NCBI GenBank assembly: GCA_036250225.1
Contig: JAPZLL010000010.1
Coordinates: forward strand, 1,149,690-1,213,689
Reading direction: 5' to 3'
DNA: 64,000 bases
From: Cercophora sp. LCS_1
Taxonomy: Eukaryota > Ascomycota > Sordariomycetes > Sordariales > Lasiosphaeriaceae
Below, piece after piece: positions 8,529 to 18,715 of this stretch (within the stretch, counting starts at the first letter, position 1; every line of letters begins with the position of its first letter). The position numbers and the translations under genes were made by a program. The notes beneath the pieces were generated by a model that saw only the letters and a program-made list of their open reading frames with translations, was not told the origin of the DNA and searched no databases.

Positions 8529-10445
8529 TTACAAATCCTTGAATATCTTGATCAGACTATACAACTCGTCCAACCCGTCATGCGCAACACCCGCCAGGTA
8601 CCTACTCCTGACCAACCTCTCATCCGTCTTCCCATCAATCATCCTCCTCATCAACCACGCCAACTCGGGGCTATGTCTCGCCAAACCACACCTCCTCGCC
8701 CCTTCCTCCCCCATTCCCTTCACAACTCCATCCCAAAGTCCCTGCCATCTTTCAGCAGCCCTCAACAGCGTCCCAGAACTCGCAGGCAGCAAGCCCATCA
8801 ACAAAGCCCCCCTGACAACAGCATGCGACGCATACACCAACAAATGCAGATCGTAAACCGTCACATCCCTTAACGGAAACCTAAACGCTCCCTCTCCCAT
8901 CAGCGCCTCCACCCCTTCTCTCACCGAAGCACCCCTGTCCCAACAGCCCGTTCCGAGTGTCTCAACAACACGCTGGAAAGCCTCAGGTGAATCGGCCTCC
9001 CAAAGCTCAGGTAGGCACGGAAAGCCACCCGTCATTTCGTAGATCGTCGTCAGTGCTGGCACGAGAAACATGCCTGACTGGTGCCAATCCGCCAAGACGG
9101 TATACACTGCAATCCGCAGTGCTGTTTCAGTCCTAATAAACTCGCCGAAAGATGGCTGTGTGTCAGAGTGGCGGAGGGACGTGAATCCCAACGACCGAAT
9201 CGCCGAGACGAGGATCGGAAGACGAGTGACGCGGTTTCGGCGGCGGGTGGTGGCGCAGTGAGTCGCATATTGGGAGCAGTGGACTAAGACGGCTGCTTGG
9301 AGGGCTGGGATTAGATCTGGGGAAGGGTTGTGGGCAGAAATGAGGAAGGTGGAGAGGTGGGCGAAGGTGTATTCTTCTGCGAGGCGGGAGATGGTGCGTA
9401 AAGAGACTTTGTGCGGGATTCGCATTGCGCCGGCGAGAAAGAAGGCGAGGAGGAGTGGCGGTGGGCAAGTGGCGAGGTTGAAGGAGGGACGGTGTGTGAA
9501 TGGGAAGTCGGGGTGGATGAGGTTGAAGTAGGCTGTGATGAAGGTTTCGAGGTTGGAAGGGGTGAAGATGTGGTTGGCGAGATCGAGGCCAAATCTGTCG
9601 GTGTAGGTCTTGTCGGCGTGTATGAGAGTGTTGTGGTGCGTTTGCAGTTCGGCGATGATGATGGCGAGGGAGGGATGCTGGTCCGGGAATGGCGGAGGGA
9701 GTGAGAGGACGGGGCTGAATTCGAAGTCATGGCCTGGCGTTGCCGGCCATACATCATCACCGTGGGCCCAGAAGCTGAGATAGCATGGGAAGAAGGCCTC
9801 ATCGATGGCGAGTTCCATGCTATTCCCAGCCAGCAGTCCTTCTGGTGGTGTCGTGGGTTCCCCGCTGTCGCCACCATCGGCAGTGCTTGTCGTGGCCTCC
9901 GGACTCGGCGGCTCTCTTGGAGTGTCGTCCGAGTCTGACGCAAGACATGCAACCATGGACGCGGCAGTGGGATCTACCAAGTTCAGGAGAAAGGACACCG
10001 AGGTTTTGGACCCATCCTTGGCCACTTGATGCACAGCTTTGGGCAGTCTGTCAAAGGTGCATTCCACTCGACGTGTCAGACAACGACTGCAGGGATCCTC
10101 GTTGTTACAGGCCGCCCTACTGCGGAAACAAGCGTCGCAGGCTCGTGGTTTTTGTCCGCGCTTTGCCGGTGACGGATCCTGCCGTTTTCCGGCTTCGTCA
10201 GTGGAGCACTTGAGAGAGTGCTTTCTCCAAACGTCACGCCGCGCAAACCACTTGTCGCAGTGAGTGCATCGAAATCTGGTGTTGGCCGAGTCTACCTCTT
10301 TGGTCAGCTGCCAATGCATCCATGACAAAGAGGATGAAATGCGCTCACGTATGCCCTCATGGCGTCGGAGATGACTGCTGTGCTGGTATTTCCTGCCACA
10401 CGTTGAGCATGCAAATTCCCGGGTCGCGGGAGTTGCCGTATCCAT
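8529..10445 (-). CDS. C2H2 + Zn2Cys6 fungal transcription factor
   Basis: Nuclear DNA-binding regulator. Exons 10349-10445 and 8529-10291 give 619 residues. The 57-nt intron (10292-10348; donor GTGAGC, branch CTGAC, acceptor GTAG) is a multiple of three and has no stop, so an unspliced reading also stays open, but only splicing gives finger 1 its last His: Cys13, Cys16, His29 and His33 (HEGIH). Finger 2 is C41-x2-C44-x12-H57-x3-C61. A Zn2Cys6 cluster follows at Cys84, 87, 94, 100, 103 and 110. The rest fits the fungal-specific transcription factor domain (EFIRTETALRIAVYTVLADW and similar). Targets are unknown; it shares a divergent promoter with the complex I gene. Confidence 0.9.
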   Translation of the reverse strand: MDTATPATREFACSTCGRKYQHSSHLRRHEGIRERISSSLSWMHWQLTKEVDSANTRFRCTHCDKWFARRDVWRKHSLKCSTDEAGKRQDPSPAKRGQKPRACDACFRSRAACNNEDPCSRCLTRRVECTFDRLPKAVHQVAKDGSKTSVSFLLNLVDPTAASMVACLASDSDDTPREPPSPEATTSTADGGDSGEPTTPPEGLLAGNSMELAIDEAFFPCYLSFWAHGDDVWPATPGHDFEFSPVLSLPPPFPDQHPSLAIIIAELQTHHNTLIHADKTYTDRFGLDLANHIFTPSNLETFITAYFNLIHPDFPFTHRPSFNLATCPPPLLLAFFLAGAMRIPHKVSLRTISRLAEEYTFAHLSTFLISAHNPSPDLIPALQAAVLVHCSQYATHCATTRRRNRVTRLPILVSAIRSLGFTSLRHSDTQPSFGEFIRTETALRIAVYTVLADWHQSGMFLVPALTTIYEMTGGFPCLPELWEADSPEAFQRVVETLGTGCWDRGASVREGVEALMGEGAFRFPLRDVTVYDLHLLVYASHAVVRGALLMGLLPASSGTLLRAAERWQGLWDGVVKGMGEEGARRCGLARHSPELAWLMRRMIDGKTDERLVRSRYLAGVAHDGLDELYSLIKIFKDL

Positions 10446-10764
10446 GTTGTCGGATGGGCGAATGGCATTTGGTGTGGTGGGATTTGTCCGACTGTGGTTA
10501 TGAGTGCGAGTGGGATTTCTCCGCCATTTAAACCAAGTTCGGCCGGAAAAAAACGGGTCAGCCGACGGGCGAATCCCACCCGGTGGGTTTTCCCCGGGCC
10601 CGGCACCACCGGCATGGGGCCGTTATATGCCGTCCCAAAGACTCTTTGTTTCCGCCACCGCCCACCCAAACGCTCCCTTTCGCATCTTGCACTGGGGTTT
10701 TGATGACCTTGACGTCGCTGACCCTGGTCTCAATCTCAAAACCAGGCACAAAATCGCTTGAAAA
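10446..10764. promoter_or_regulatory. Divergent promoter, regulator / complex I subunit
   Basis: 319 bases separate the start codons of two genes pointing away from each other. The stretch is GC-rich with a CCCCGGGCCCGG palindromic block near 10594. No TATA box is clear. Confidence 0.6.
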
Positions 10765-11445
10765 ATGCGCCCACATCCAGTGGCGAAACGGCTTACAAGA
10801 AGCGGCCGCACCCTCTTCAAAGGTGCCATCCCGACCGCTTCTCGCATCGGGATCCGCGATTACAGCACCGAGCCACCACCCCAAAAACCCGCCCTTAGAC
10901 CTCGAACACCAAAACCCCGACCACCGCTCCCTCCCTCCCTTTCTCGTGCCCCGTTATCCGTCCAACCCAAGTCCAATGCAGTCGAATACGCTCTGACGTC
11001 CCTCGATGCCCTGATCAACTGGGCTCGTCAAGGTTCCCTGTGGCCTATGACATTCGGTCTCGCCTGCTGCGGCATCGAGATGATGCACGTCTCGATGCCA
11101 CGCTACGACCAAGACCGACTTGGCACCTTCTTCCGGGCTTCGCCGAGGCAATCCGACGTCATGATTGTGGCTGGGACGGTAACAAACAAGATGGCACCGG
11201 CAGTGCGCCAAGTTTACGACCAGATGCCTGAACCGCGATGGGTCATCAGCATGGGGAGCTGTGCAAACGGCGGTGGCTACTATCACTACAGCTACTCGGT
11301 TGTTAGGGGCGTCGACAGGATCATCCCGGTGGATCTGTATGTTCCTGGGTGTCCTCCGACGGCCGAGGCGTTGATGTATGGGATCGATTTGTTGAGGAGG
11401 AAGATGCAGAGAACAAAAGTGACGAGGATGTGGTATCGAAAGTGA
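10765..11445 (+). CDS. NDUFS7: Complex I PSST subunit (NADH:ubiquinone oxidoreductase 20 kDa subunit)
   Basis: Mitochondrial complex I subunit that holds iron-sulfur cluster N2, the last redox centre before ubiquinone. The single exon encodes 226 residues. Residues 1-34 are a basic, Ser/Arg-rich mitochondrial presequence ending near RDYST, followed by a Pro-rich linker. The N2 ligands are Cys101-Cys102 (ACCGIEMMH), Cys166 (SMGSCANGGG) and Cys196 (VPGCPP), with the family spacing. The C-terminal RMWYRK is typical. From memory, fungal orthologues usually read RGCDRI where this has RGVDRI; bacterial NuoB also has Val, so this need not matter. The lack of introns is unusual and might mean a retrocopy or second paralogue. 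Confidence 0.93.
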   Translation: MRPHPVAKRLTRSGRTLFKGAIPTASRIGIRDYSTEPPPQKPALRPRTPKPRPPLPPSLSRAPLSVQPKSNAVEYALTSLDALINWARQGSLWPMTFGLACCGIEMMHVSMPRYDQDRLGTFFRASPRQSDVMIVAGTVTNKMAPAVRQVYDQMPEPRWVISMGSCANGGGYYHYSYSVVRGVDRIIPVDLYVPGCPPTAEALMYGIDLLRRKMQRTKVTRMWYRK

Positions 11446-11595
11446 GAAACGGTGTTGTTGGGCTGGTTTTGCCATCCTGGAGGAAAAGGCCCCACGATGG
11501 AATAAGGGACTCATCTGTGTATTGTACAATACTTTTACGCACTTGAATTGCTAGGCACTCAGTAGCTGCGTTTCAAAGGTCCTCGCGGCATAATC

Positions 11596-11943
11596 GTGGC
11601 ATCCCACCCTCTGCAGTCGAGGTGGAAAAAAAGTTCCAGGATATTGTCAAAAAAAAGAGATCTTGCGGAAGAAAACAGAAACAAGGCCAACAGGGATATA
11701 GAAGAGGCAATGGAAGCAACCAACGAGTCTGTCAAAACCATCGAGCGTCTAGCCAAGGATATGGGAGACCTCAAGAAAGAATGCGACAAGGAATTCCACG
11801 CAAAGATCGAAAAAGAAATCCAGGACTTGATAACTGAGGCCAATGGGCATCGTGATATAGTCGCTGAGTTTGCTGTAGAAACGATGGATCCCCTGGGGGC
11901 ACAGAATCAGACTATGAAGGGGGCAACGCCTGTCGAGGGGTGA
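11596..11943 (+). pseudogene. Coiled-coil gene fragment, probably frameshifted
   Basis: The frame encodes an acidic/basic helical stretch (ANRDIEEAMEATNESV, then ERLAKDMGDLKKECDKEF) with strong coiled-coil character, ending at 11943. There is no ATG near its left end. A neighbouring frame reads VEVEKKFQDIVKKK up to an A-run near 11650 and then joins this frame if one or two bases are added. That suggests a frameshift in an oligo-A tract of a once longer gene. No family was recognised. Confidence 0.35.
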
Positions 11944-13332
11944 CAGAGTGAAGCTGAAGTGTGACCAACATAGGAGGGTGTAGCCATGTAGGCAGTTTAC
12001 CTGGGATAGCTTGCAATTTAATACTCGATGCGTTGGAAATTGCCTTGATATTGGATTTGGTGTGTCTAGAGACCACGTATTGGTTACCGTTGGTCCCTCC
12101 ACTGCGTAAGTCGCAGCCGGCAGTCTTCTAGCTCGCTTGGTGTTGAAAGCGTGAAGGGTTACGGGAAATGAAAGGTTAACTTCAATGCTTTTGTGAGGTG
12201 AAGACAGCAAGTGAGTAGCTGAACCAGGCGGGAAAAAAATCGGAAAAAAAAAGGCAATGCGGTATTAATGGCAATGCAGCACCTAACAGCTGATTTACCA
12301 GCAATCCAAGGCCAGGTCTTGTATCAGTGCTAACTAATCACTCCCCAAATTCGCGTTCCACATCAATTCGCCATCTTCTGCCTCCTGGTGGGTCTCTCCT
12401 CTTCATCTTCCCCGTCCTCGGTCTTTTTCTGTTCCACAGCACCTCCCTGTGCCTGAGAGCTCTCTCCAGTTTCCCCAGCCTGAGAGTTTGTCCCTACATC
12501 AAAATTCTAGCCTCTTACTTGAATGTCCCCGTCCCATGCCAAACTCTTTGCTTTATGCTTTGCCAAATCTCCCCTCATCATATAATCGCCGTAGAGTCCT
12601 CCAAGCTCGCTAGTTAACTCGCCGAGTATCTTCTCCTCTTTGTACGTGGGAGCCATCCCGTCAGACACAGCGCTGATGCCGTGCGTCGTTGGATTGGCTT
12701 GGACTAGGGGATCACTGCAGCGGTTTGCGTTGCTGGAATCTCAGAATCTCGAGAGGATACAAGACCTGGATGGCTGTGCTGGTAACCGTGATTACTTTCA
12801 AGTTCGACCAGAGCATGAGTTTCCGGCGGAGAGAGACAAACCCAGGTGTCCAGAGGGTTGGTGGGTCACAACACACATGAGGACGAGGAAGAAATGATGG
12901 AAATTGGTGAGAGTGAGCCGATGCACTTATAGACCCTCTGGGACATGTTGATAACAGTCTCCTCGAGGCGAACCTGTTGCCCCGCGCTGCGCGCCCACAA
13001 AGTTCGGGCGGTTGAGAACACCAATGTGCGGGTTCTGAAATGAGGTCAAGAAACTTCTTGTCTATCCCAGAATACATAATAGGGTTATCGACACGGGGGG
13101 TTGAATGGGCAAAGAGAAGTGAATCGTACGACCAATCTTGCGGGCTGGTGACGGAGTTTACTGCACTCGCTCATCCCTTGGGATGACTAAAATTTATCAT
13201 GGGTCTCTACTATGATCCACCGAGAGCCCACTCAGCAGTGGGTGCAGAGCCACCTCAAATTTGTCCTTCAAGAACCGGGGCCATCGCAAAAGCCACGAGA
13301 GCAAGAAACGAACGCCGAGCCGGGATCAATGA
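11944..13332. other. Gene-poor intergenic region
   Basis: About 1.4 kb with scattered short open frames. A hydrophobic frame at 12327-12617 and a minus-strand frame at 12712-13077 have no motifs or splice support. No RNA gene was recognised. Confidence 0.45.
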
Positions 13333-13560
13333 CTCAGGAAAGAGTGGGTTGTTGAAGTGGAGGAGGAAATGGATTCAGAGAACCAATACTTTCGAGATCT
13401 CACTGTGAGCCTTTGCAACGCAATGGACCTCGGGAAGAGTAACTTGAACCACTTCGGCAAAGCCAATGAGTACTGTATCGCCCTCGAGAAAGCAGGAGGC
13501 AGAATTGAGAAGAAGATAGCTGCGCTCCTGGAGAAATGCGAGCTGGAGAGGGCCAGGTAG
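13333..13560 (+). pseudogene. Helical gene fragment, no start codon
   Basis: A frame reading WVVEVEEEMDSENQYF and later EKAGGRIEKKIAALLEKCE ends with TAG at 13558-13560. The only internal ATG (13369) would give 63 residues. Its acidic helical composition resembles the fragment at 11596-11943, so both may derive from one degraded gene or family. Not recognised. Confidence 0.3.
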
Positions 13561-14520
13561 ACAACTAATTAGGGTCAACGGATCATCCGCTGTGTAGGTA
13601 CTGTCCACCTTCAGCAGGGTACACCTACCTAATGAGGTAAATGGGCATCGATTTACAATGAGCTTGCAACAGCGTCCAGATTGTGTTCTTTTGGCCTGGG
13701 GGAGGTTGGGTCTCGATTTCGCGCTGGCAACTTGAACCCGCCCTTCTGACCATTAAGACTTGTGAAGTGTAGTCGATAGCCCTTCCGTATTACAGCAAAT
13801 GCGCATTCCTCTGAGCTTCCACCGGCCAACGCGATATCCCTGAATATCCTAGATTTCGGTCACCTCGTTTTCTCTTCTCTTACCCTGGGAGTCTTTGCAT
13901 CACCAACACCCCGATGTGGACTAAGTACTTACAGATTTAGCGCTGCACTGCACCATTTACCTGGGGCGTTTAGAAGTCAGGTCTCGGTGCGACATTGCGG
14001 CCGTCTTCGTCTCTGTGGTGCAAGCCCCTGACAGAACACGAGGGCAATAATGACTTGAGAACCAACCACAGTACTCAAAAAAAAAAAAAAGCGTGCCTTG
14101 CTGGGCCGCTTCGGGACATTGAAGGAAGCCACTAAAAATGATGGTGTAACAGCTGACAGGAGTCACTCTGTCTTAGCGAGCAACTCGGCAACACCAACGG
14201 TTTTTGGGGTGCCTCGCACAAATGAATACGCGGAATCCTTCGGTCTCCGCTTCAATCGTCGGCCGCCTCCCTGTCCACTGGATCCTTTTGTTTGCTCGAC
14301 CCGCGGTTGGTCCAATCATGGGGCACTTGGTTGAGGCGCAGCAACGACGGACCCCAAGACAGGGGGTCGAAAGGGGGGAAAACTGGGGCACGCTTTAAAT
14401 ACAGTGACGTGGGAATACGACCTCGAGCATGTTCTCGCAAACTCCCAGTTCATCGCTCTCTTCCGCGTAAAGACTCGCGTCGACGCGTGAAATGTCGCTC
14501 ATTAGCAGGTAGCTCCCACG
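13561..14520. other. Intergenic region upstream of DUF3176 gene
   Basis: Contains a 14-base A run near 14076 and the presumed promoter of the DUF3176 gene. A tRNA-like T-loop near 13740 was examined and rejected. No gene seen. Confidence 0.45.
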
Positions 14521-16449
14521 ATGGAAGTCCCGGTGTCGCCAAACTCGACCTTCGCCGACGCCAAGAGCCGGGACAATGGTGAGGGTGCCGGGAAACCCGA
14601 TGACGCGACGCCAACAACATGGGCCGGTGCAATGATCGGGTGGTGGTGGGAAATCGGGGGCGCCATCGTCACGGCTCTGTGTGTCGGCTTCATCCTGATC
14701 ATTCTCGCAAAGGCCGATGGTCTCGCTCTCGATGGCTGGACGCTGCCAATCCAACCCAATTCGCTCATTTCAGTCTTCACAACGGTCGGCAAAAGCGCAA
14801 TCATGGTCCCAATAGCGGGATGCATCAGCCAGCTTTCATGGCAGCATTTTTCCTCCCGACCGCAGTCGCTTGACAACCTACGCGTCTTTGACGACGCCAG
14901 CCGAGGGCCGTGGGGAGCCCTCGAACTACTCTTCATGATCCGGGACAAGGCGATCTTGCCCCGCCTCCTTGCCATCGCAGCAGTTCTTTCCTTGGGCATC
15001 GAGCCCTTTACGCAACAGATCCTGGAATTCGGCGAGCGCGAGCATCTACTCGACCTGCCATCGACAGCCGTCCAACTCGGCAGCGCCCGCATCTACACGT
15101 CCCAAGCATTCCAGAGCGGCATGGTCCGCGACGACGACTCGCAGCGCCTCTCCAGGAAACTCACGCTCGAAAACGACATCTCCAACGCCATCCTAGGCTA
15201 CAAATCCCAGCCATACTTTCTCTGCCCTTCTTCCGCAGATAACTGCACATTCCCAACCTTCACGACCCTCGGCGTCTGTGGTAGCGTCGAGGACAACACA
15301 GACTCCCTCCGCCCAGCTTGCGAGAAGGGACTCCTCAACGACACTACCTGTCGCCTGGGCGCCACCAACTCGATCACCTTCAACAAGATGCGCGACGAGA
15401 AGAACCCGTCTGCAGGCCGCCAAAGCGAGGTCTTCGCCCTGCGCGTTCTCCGATCCAACGCCACAACCGTCGACCCAAGCGGCCTAACCATGACGGCCAT
15501 CCGCGTGCACAGCAAATCCGTCCTCGAAAGCATCGAATCCGGAAAACCGCCGACCGTCGAGCAGCTCACCCTCCGGTGGAGCTGGTGCGCGCAGACCTAT
15601 GTATGGACAAACGCCTCAGCCGGCGTGCTGACACCCGGTCCTGTCACCACCGAAAACCTCGAGTCCGACGGGACCAACACGGACACGGGAACTCTGCAGT
15701 TCCTTGCCAAATCCTCCAAGAAGCAATACTTTGTCAACCCCGATACAGCAAGCACAATGTGGTCGCTCCTCGCGCAAACCCTCGAGTCTCATGTGCTCAT
15801 GAACACGTACCCCGACACGCCCGAGACGGAATACGATATCGGGACTGATTCGGGACGGTGTCGGAGTTTCCACGAGATGTTTCTTTATACCGCTGATTTG
15901 AGAAACGTGACCGCTAGCGTGGCGGCCATGATCTCGGGATATATCCGCAGCGGCGAAAATGGTGACAACAGCAACGCAAGCGTTGTTGTGGGTAAAGCTT
16001 GGGCGGATGAGACGTTTATCAAGGTGCGGTGGGGATGGATCGTCTTACCGCTTGCGTTGACACTCGCGGTGGTTCTGTTGCTTTTTGCGACGATGTTCAG
16101 TGCGAAGTGGTCTGGACTACCGTTGTTTGGGGCGTCGCCTTTGGGGCTGTTGTTCCATGGGTTGGAGGGGCGGGAGGGAGAGAGACTGAAAAGGGCGAGG
16201 ACGAGAAGACGGTTGATGAAGACGGCGAAGGGGATTGAAGTCAGATTTGGGAGCACACAGAGTGGGAGTCTGAGGTTTGTGCCCGTCAGGGGTGAGGCGG
16301 TCGAGGTGGAGATGCGGCCGGTGCCACCGCCAAGGTCACCGAGTAGCGTGGTTGCTGAGAAGGATATAAGAGTGATTGAGACGCGTTGCGGGACTTCGGA
16401 TTCTCTGGGAGATGCAACCGATCCGTGGGGATATCCCAGGAGGACATAA
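14521..16449 (+). CDS. DUF3176-family membrane protein
   Basis: Single exon, 642 residues, starting at an ATG in good context. The N-terminal half has the family layout: a WEIGGAIVTALCVGFILIIL membrane segment, a short loop DGWTLPIQPNSLISV, a second segment with IMVPIAGCISQLSW, then the conserved DDASRGPWGALELL motif and a third segment near AIAAVLSLGIEPF. A long lumenal or extracellular region with paired Cys and several N-glycosylation sequons follows. A last membrane segment (about residues 505-528, WIVLPLALTLAVVLLLFA) leads to a basic cytosolic tail. The family is widespread in ascomycetes and has no established function. Confidence 0.88.
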   Translation: MEVPVSPNSTFADAKSRDNGEGAGKPDDATPTTWAGAMIGWWWEIGGAIVTALCVGFILIILAKADGLALDGWTLPIQPNSLISVFTTVGKSAIMVPIAGCISQLSWQHFSSRPQSLDNLRVFDDASRGPWGALELLFMIRDKAILPRLLAIAAVLSLGIEPFTQQILEFGEREHLLDLPSTAVQLGSARIYTSQAFQSGMVRDDDSQRLSRKLTLENDISNAILGYKSQPYFLCPSSADNCTFPTFTTLGVCGSVEDNTDSLRPACEKGLLNDTTCRLGATNSITFNKMRDEKNPSAGRQSEVFALRVLRSNATTVDPSGLTMTAIRVHSKSVLESIESGKPPTVEQLTLRWSWCAQTYVWTNASAGVLTPGPVTTENLESDGTNTDTGTLQFLAKSSKKQYFVNPDTASTMWSLLAQTLESHVLMNTYPDTPETEYDIGTDSGRCRSFHEMFLYTADLRNVTASVAAMISGYIRSGENGDNSNASVVVGKAWADETFIKVRWGWIVLPLALTLAVVLLLFATMFSAKWSGLPLFGASPLGLLFHGLEGREGERLKRARTRRRLMKTAKGIEVRFGSTQSGSLRFVPVRGEAVEVEMRPVPPPRSPSSVVAEKDIRVIETRCGTSDSLGDATDPWGYPRRT

Positions 16450-16951
16450 TCTATCCCGGCTGAGAACTCGTGGGCTTCCGATAGACTGTGCCTAGGTACA
16501 ATGCAATACCAAAGAACGCGACGAAGTTATGAAGTCATTCCGACCGATTCATTCACTGTTTGTGTCTTCACTTCGCTCTCGCACGTGTGACTGGCGAGCT
16601 CCCATGCACCGAGATCAAACCACAACCGTGATAAACCCGGCGCCAAGACACCTCGCCGGCTGCAGGGAAGCACCGAGTCGTGGAAATTCTCCAAGGAGCG
16701 ATACCTGGGATGTGGGAACAGCGGAGCATCCCGGTCCGTCTCCCGTTTCGAGCGCCCCAATCAGCCTCGAGACATTCAGCAACAGCTTACAATAACCTGG
16801 AAGATTTCTGACATTGTAAGTTGTGCAAGTCTCAAGGGCATAAAACTCGGGCCTATCTTTTGCGTTCGAACTTTACAATCCTTCATCTTCCAGAAAAGCC
16901 CGGGCACTGGCAGCTCACTCGATTTTCCAGCTCGCTACCGAAATCTCTTGT
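16450..16951. other. Intergenic upstream of alpha-galactosidase
   Basis: About 500 bases with no gene seen. Should hold the promoter of the GH27 gene. Confidence 0.5.
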
Positions 16952-18438
16952 ATGATGCAAGCCCTTCTCCTCGGGGCCTGGACGATGAGTCTGCCATATC
17001 GAACCAACGCCCTCGTCAGCCAAGACGGTACCGGACGTCTCCCAGCAATGGGCTGGAATTCGTGGAACGAATACGCGTGCGACATCAGCGAGGACGTCTT
17101 TGTCACCGTCGCAAACCGCCTCGTCTCGCTAGGCTTGAAAGATCTCGGCTATGATTACGTCAACATTGACGACTGCTGGAGCGACAAGGAGCGGCGGAGA
17201 GATTCACAAACACAAGAGCTGCTTCCAGACTACAAAAAGTTCCCACAAGGAATCAGCCATACCGCCGAGCGGGTGCATGCCCTGGGTCTCAAGCTGGGTA
17301 TCTACAGCGACGCAGGGACTAACACCTGCGGCGGATACGCTGGCTCGCTTGGCTACGAGGAACTCGATGCTGCGACCTTTGCCAAATGGGGGATTGACTG
17401 CATGTTCCTCCCTCCGGACACTCCCATCCAGGGCTGACAGACATGGCAGACATCAAATACGACAACTGCAACGTCCCTTCAAACTGGACAGACGAGCATG
17501 AATACACGCCCGAAGGTCTCACCAGCACAGCACCGCCCAACTACGACTGGAGCACGTCTAACACGGCCAAGCGCTACAAGTCCATGGGTGACGCCCTCCA
17601 AAAGCAAGACCGCACGATCCAGTACTCGCTCTGTGCCTGGGGCCACGCCCACGTCGAACAATGGGGCAACGCAACCGGCCACAGCTGGCGCATGTGGGGA
17701 GACATCATGCCGGCATGGGCCGGTAAGGAGCAATGGAGCTGGGGACTGATGCCCATCATCAACCAAGCGTCGTTTCTGTGGAACTGGACCAACTTTTGGG
17801 GCCACAGCGACTGGGATATGCTCGAGGTTGGGAACGGCAATCTCACGCTGGAGGAGAACCGGAGTCATTTTGCCATGTGGTGTGCGCTGAAGAGCCCGCT
17901 GATTATAGGGACGCGACTGGACGCCATTACAGAGCCGATTCTGAGCATCTTGTCGAATAGGGAGTTGATTGACTTCAACCAGGATCCGGTGTATGGCGCT
18001 TCAGCGATGCCGTATAAGTGGGGGTTTAATCCGGATGAGACATCGGATTTGATCCACCCGGCCGAGTATTGGACGGGCTCATCAGTCAAGGGGATTCACG
18101 TGTTTTTGTTGAACACACAGGACCGAGGCGTCGTTATGAGCGCTGTGTTTGCCGAGATCCCCGGGCTGAAGACACTGGCTGACGAGGAATATCTTGTTCA
18201 TGACATGTGGAGCGGGAGAGATCTCGGGACTTTTAAGGACCGGTTTGACATTGAGGTGAAGGAACATGATACTGCAGCTTTGAGGATTACTACTGTTGAT
18301 GGTGAGTCAAAGCTTTGAACGTCGTGGCAGAGATGCTGACAGTGCTCAGGGAAACATCCCAATCCGAGCTGGTCACCGCGGCAAAGCGTGTCTGAGGAGG
18401 TGCAGTCAGTGTCAGTCCAGATGTTTGACGTTCGATGA
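16952..18438 (+). CDS. GH27 alpha-galactosidase, secreted
   Basis: Releases terminal alpha-1,6-galactose from galactomannan and raffinose-type sugars outside the cell. Exons 16952-17399, 17450-18301 and 18350-18438 give 462 residues. Intron 1 starts with GC rather than GT (GCATGT...GGCAG, branch CTGAC). Only this junction yields the family motif GIDYIKYDNCN with nucleophile Asp154. Acid/base Asp234 lies in WRMWGDIMPAW. Other GH27 marks are LPAMGWNSWNEYACD, YVNIDDCW and LGLKLGIYSDAG. The N-terminus is a short signal-like segment. The last exon adds a polar tail ending VQMFDVR; its junction has normal GT..AG ends and a CTGAC branch site. Confidence 0.92.
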
Positions 18439-18715
18439 GAAACCGACTGGAGGACTGATCGTGCCGATGTTGACCAGTGTAAAAAAAGTCAACAGCACAG
18501 GAACAGGTTTATCCGATTCGACATGCATGTTTGGGGGGCACGAGTTTGGTAACATTTTGACACACGAAAAGTTCTAAGTCACGGCTTACCTCACTTTCGA
18601 AGACTGGGCAGTGGAAGTCAAGAAGAGAAGTCATGATACATCAATTACATTACTGGTAGCTTCAAAAATCCAACGAATATTTACATGTCAAAACCACAAC
18701 GACATCATCCATTAC

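Noticed and set aside
12327..12617. Hydrophobic 96-codon frame
   Set aside because: No signal-peptide cleavage pattern, homology cue or splice support; probably chance in a pyrimidine-rich stretch.
13690..13790. tRNA-like stretch on the minus strand with a possible T-arm (GGCGG GTTCAAG TTGCC)
   Set aside because: No acceptor stem, D-arm or anticodon stem can be paired around it.
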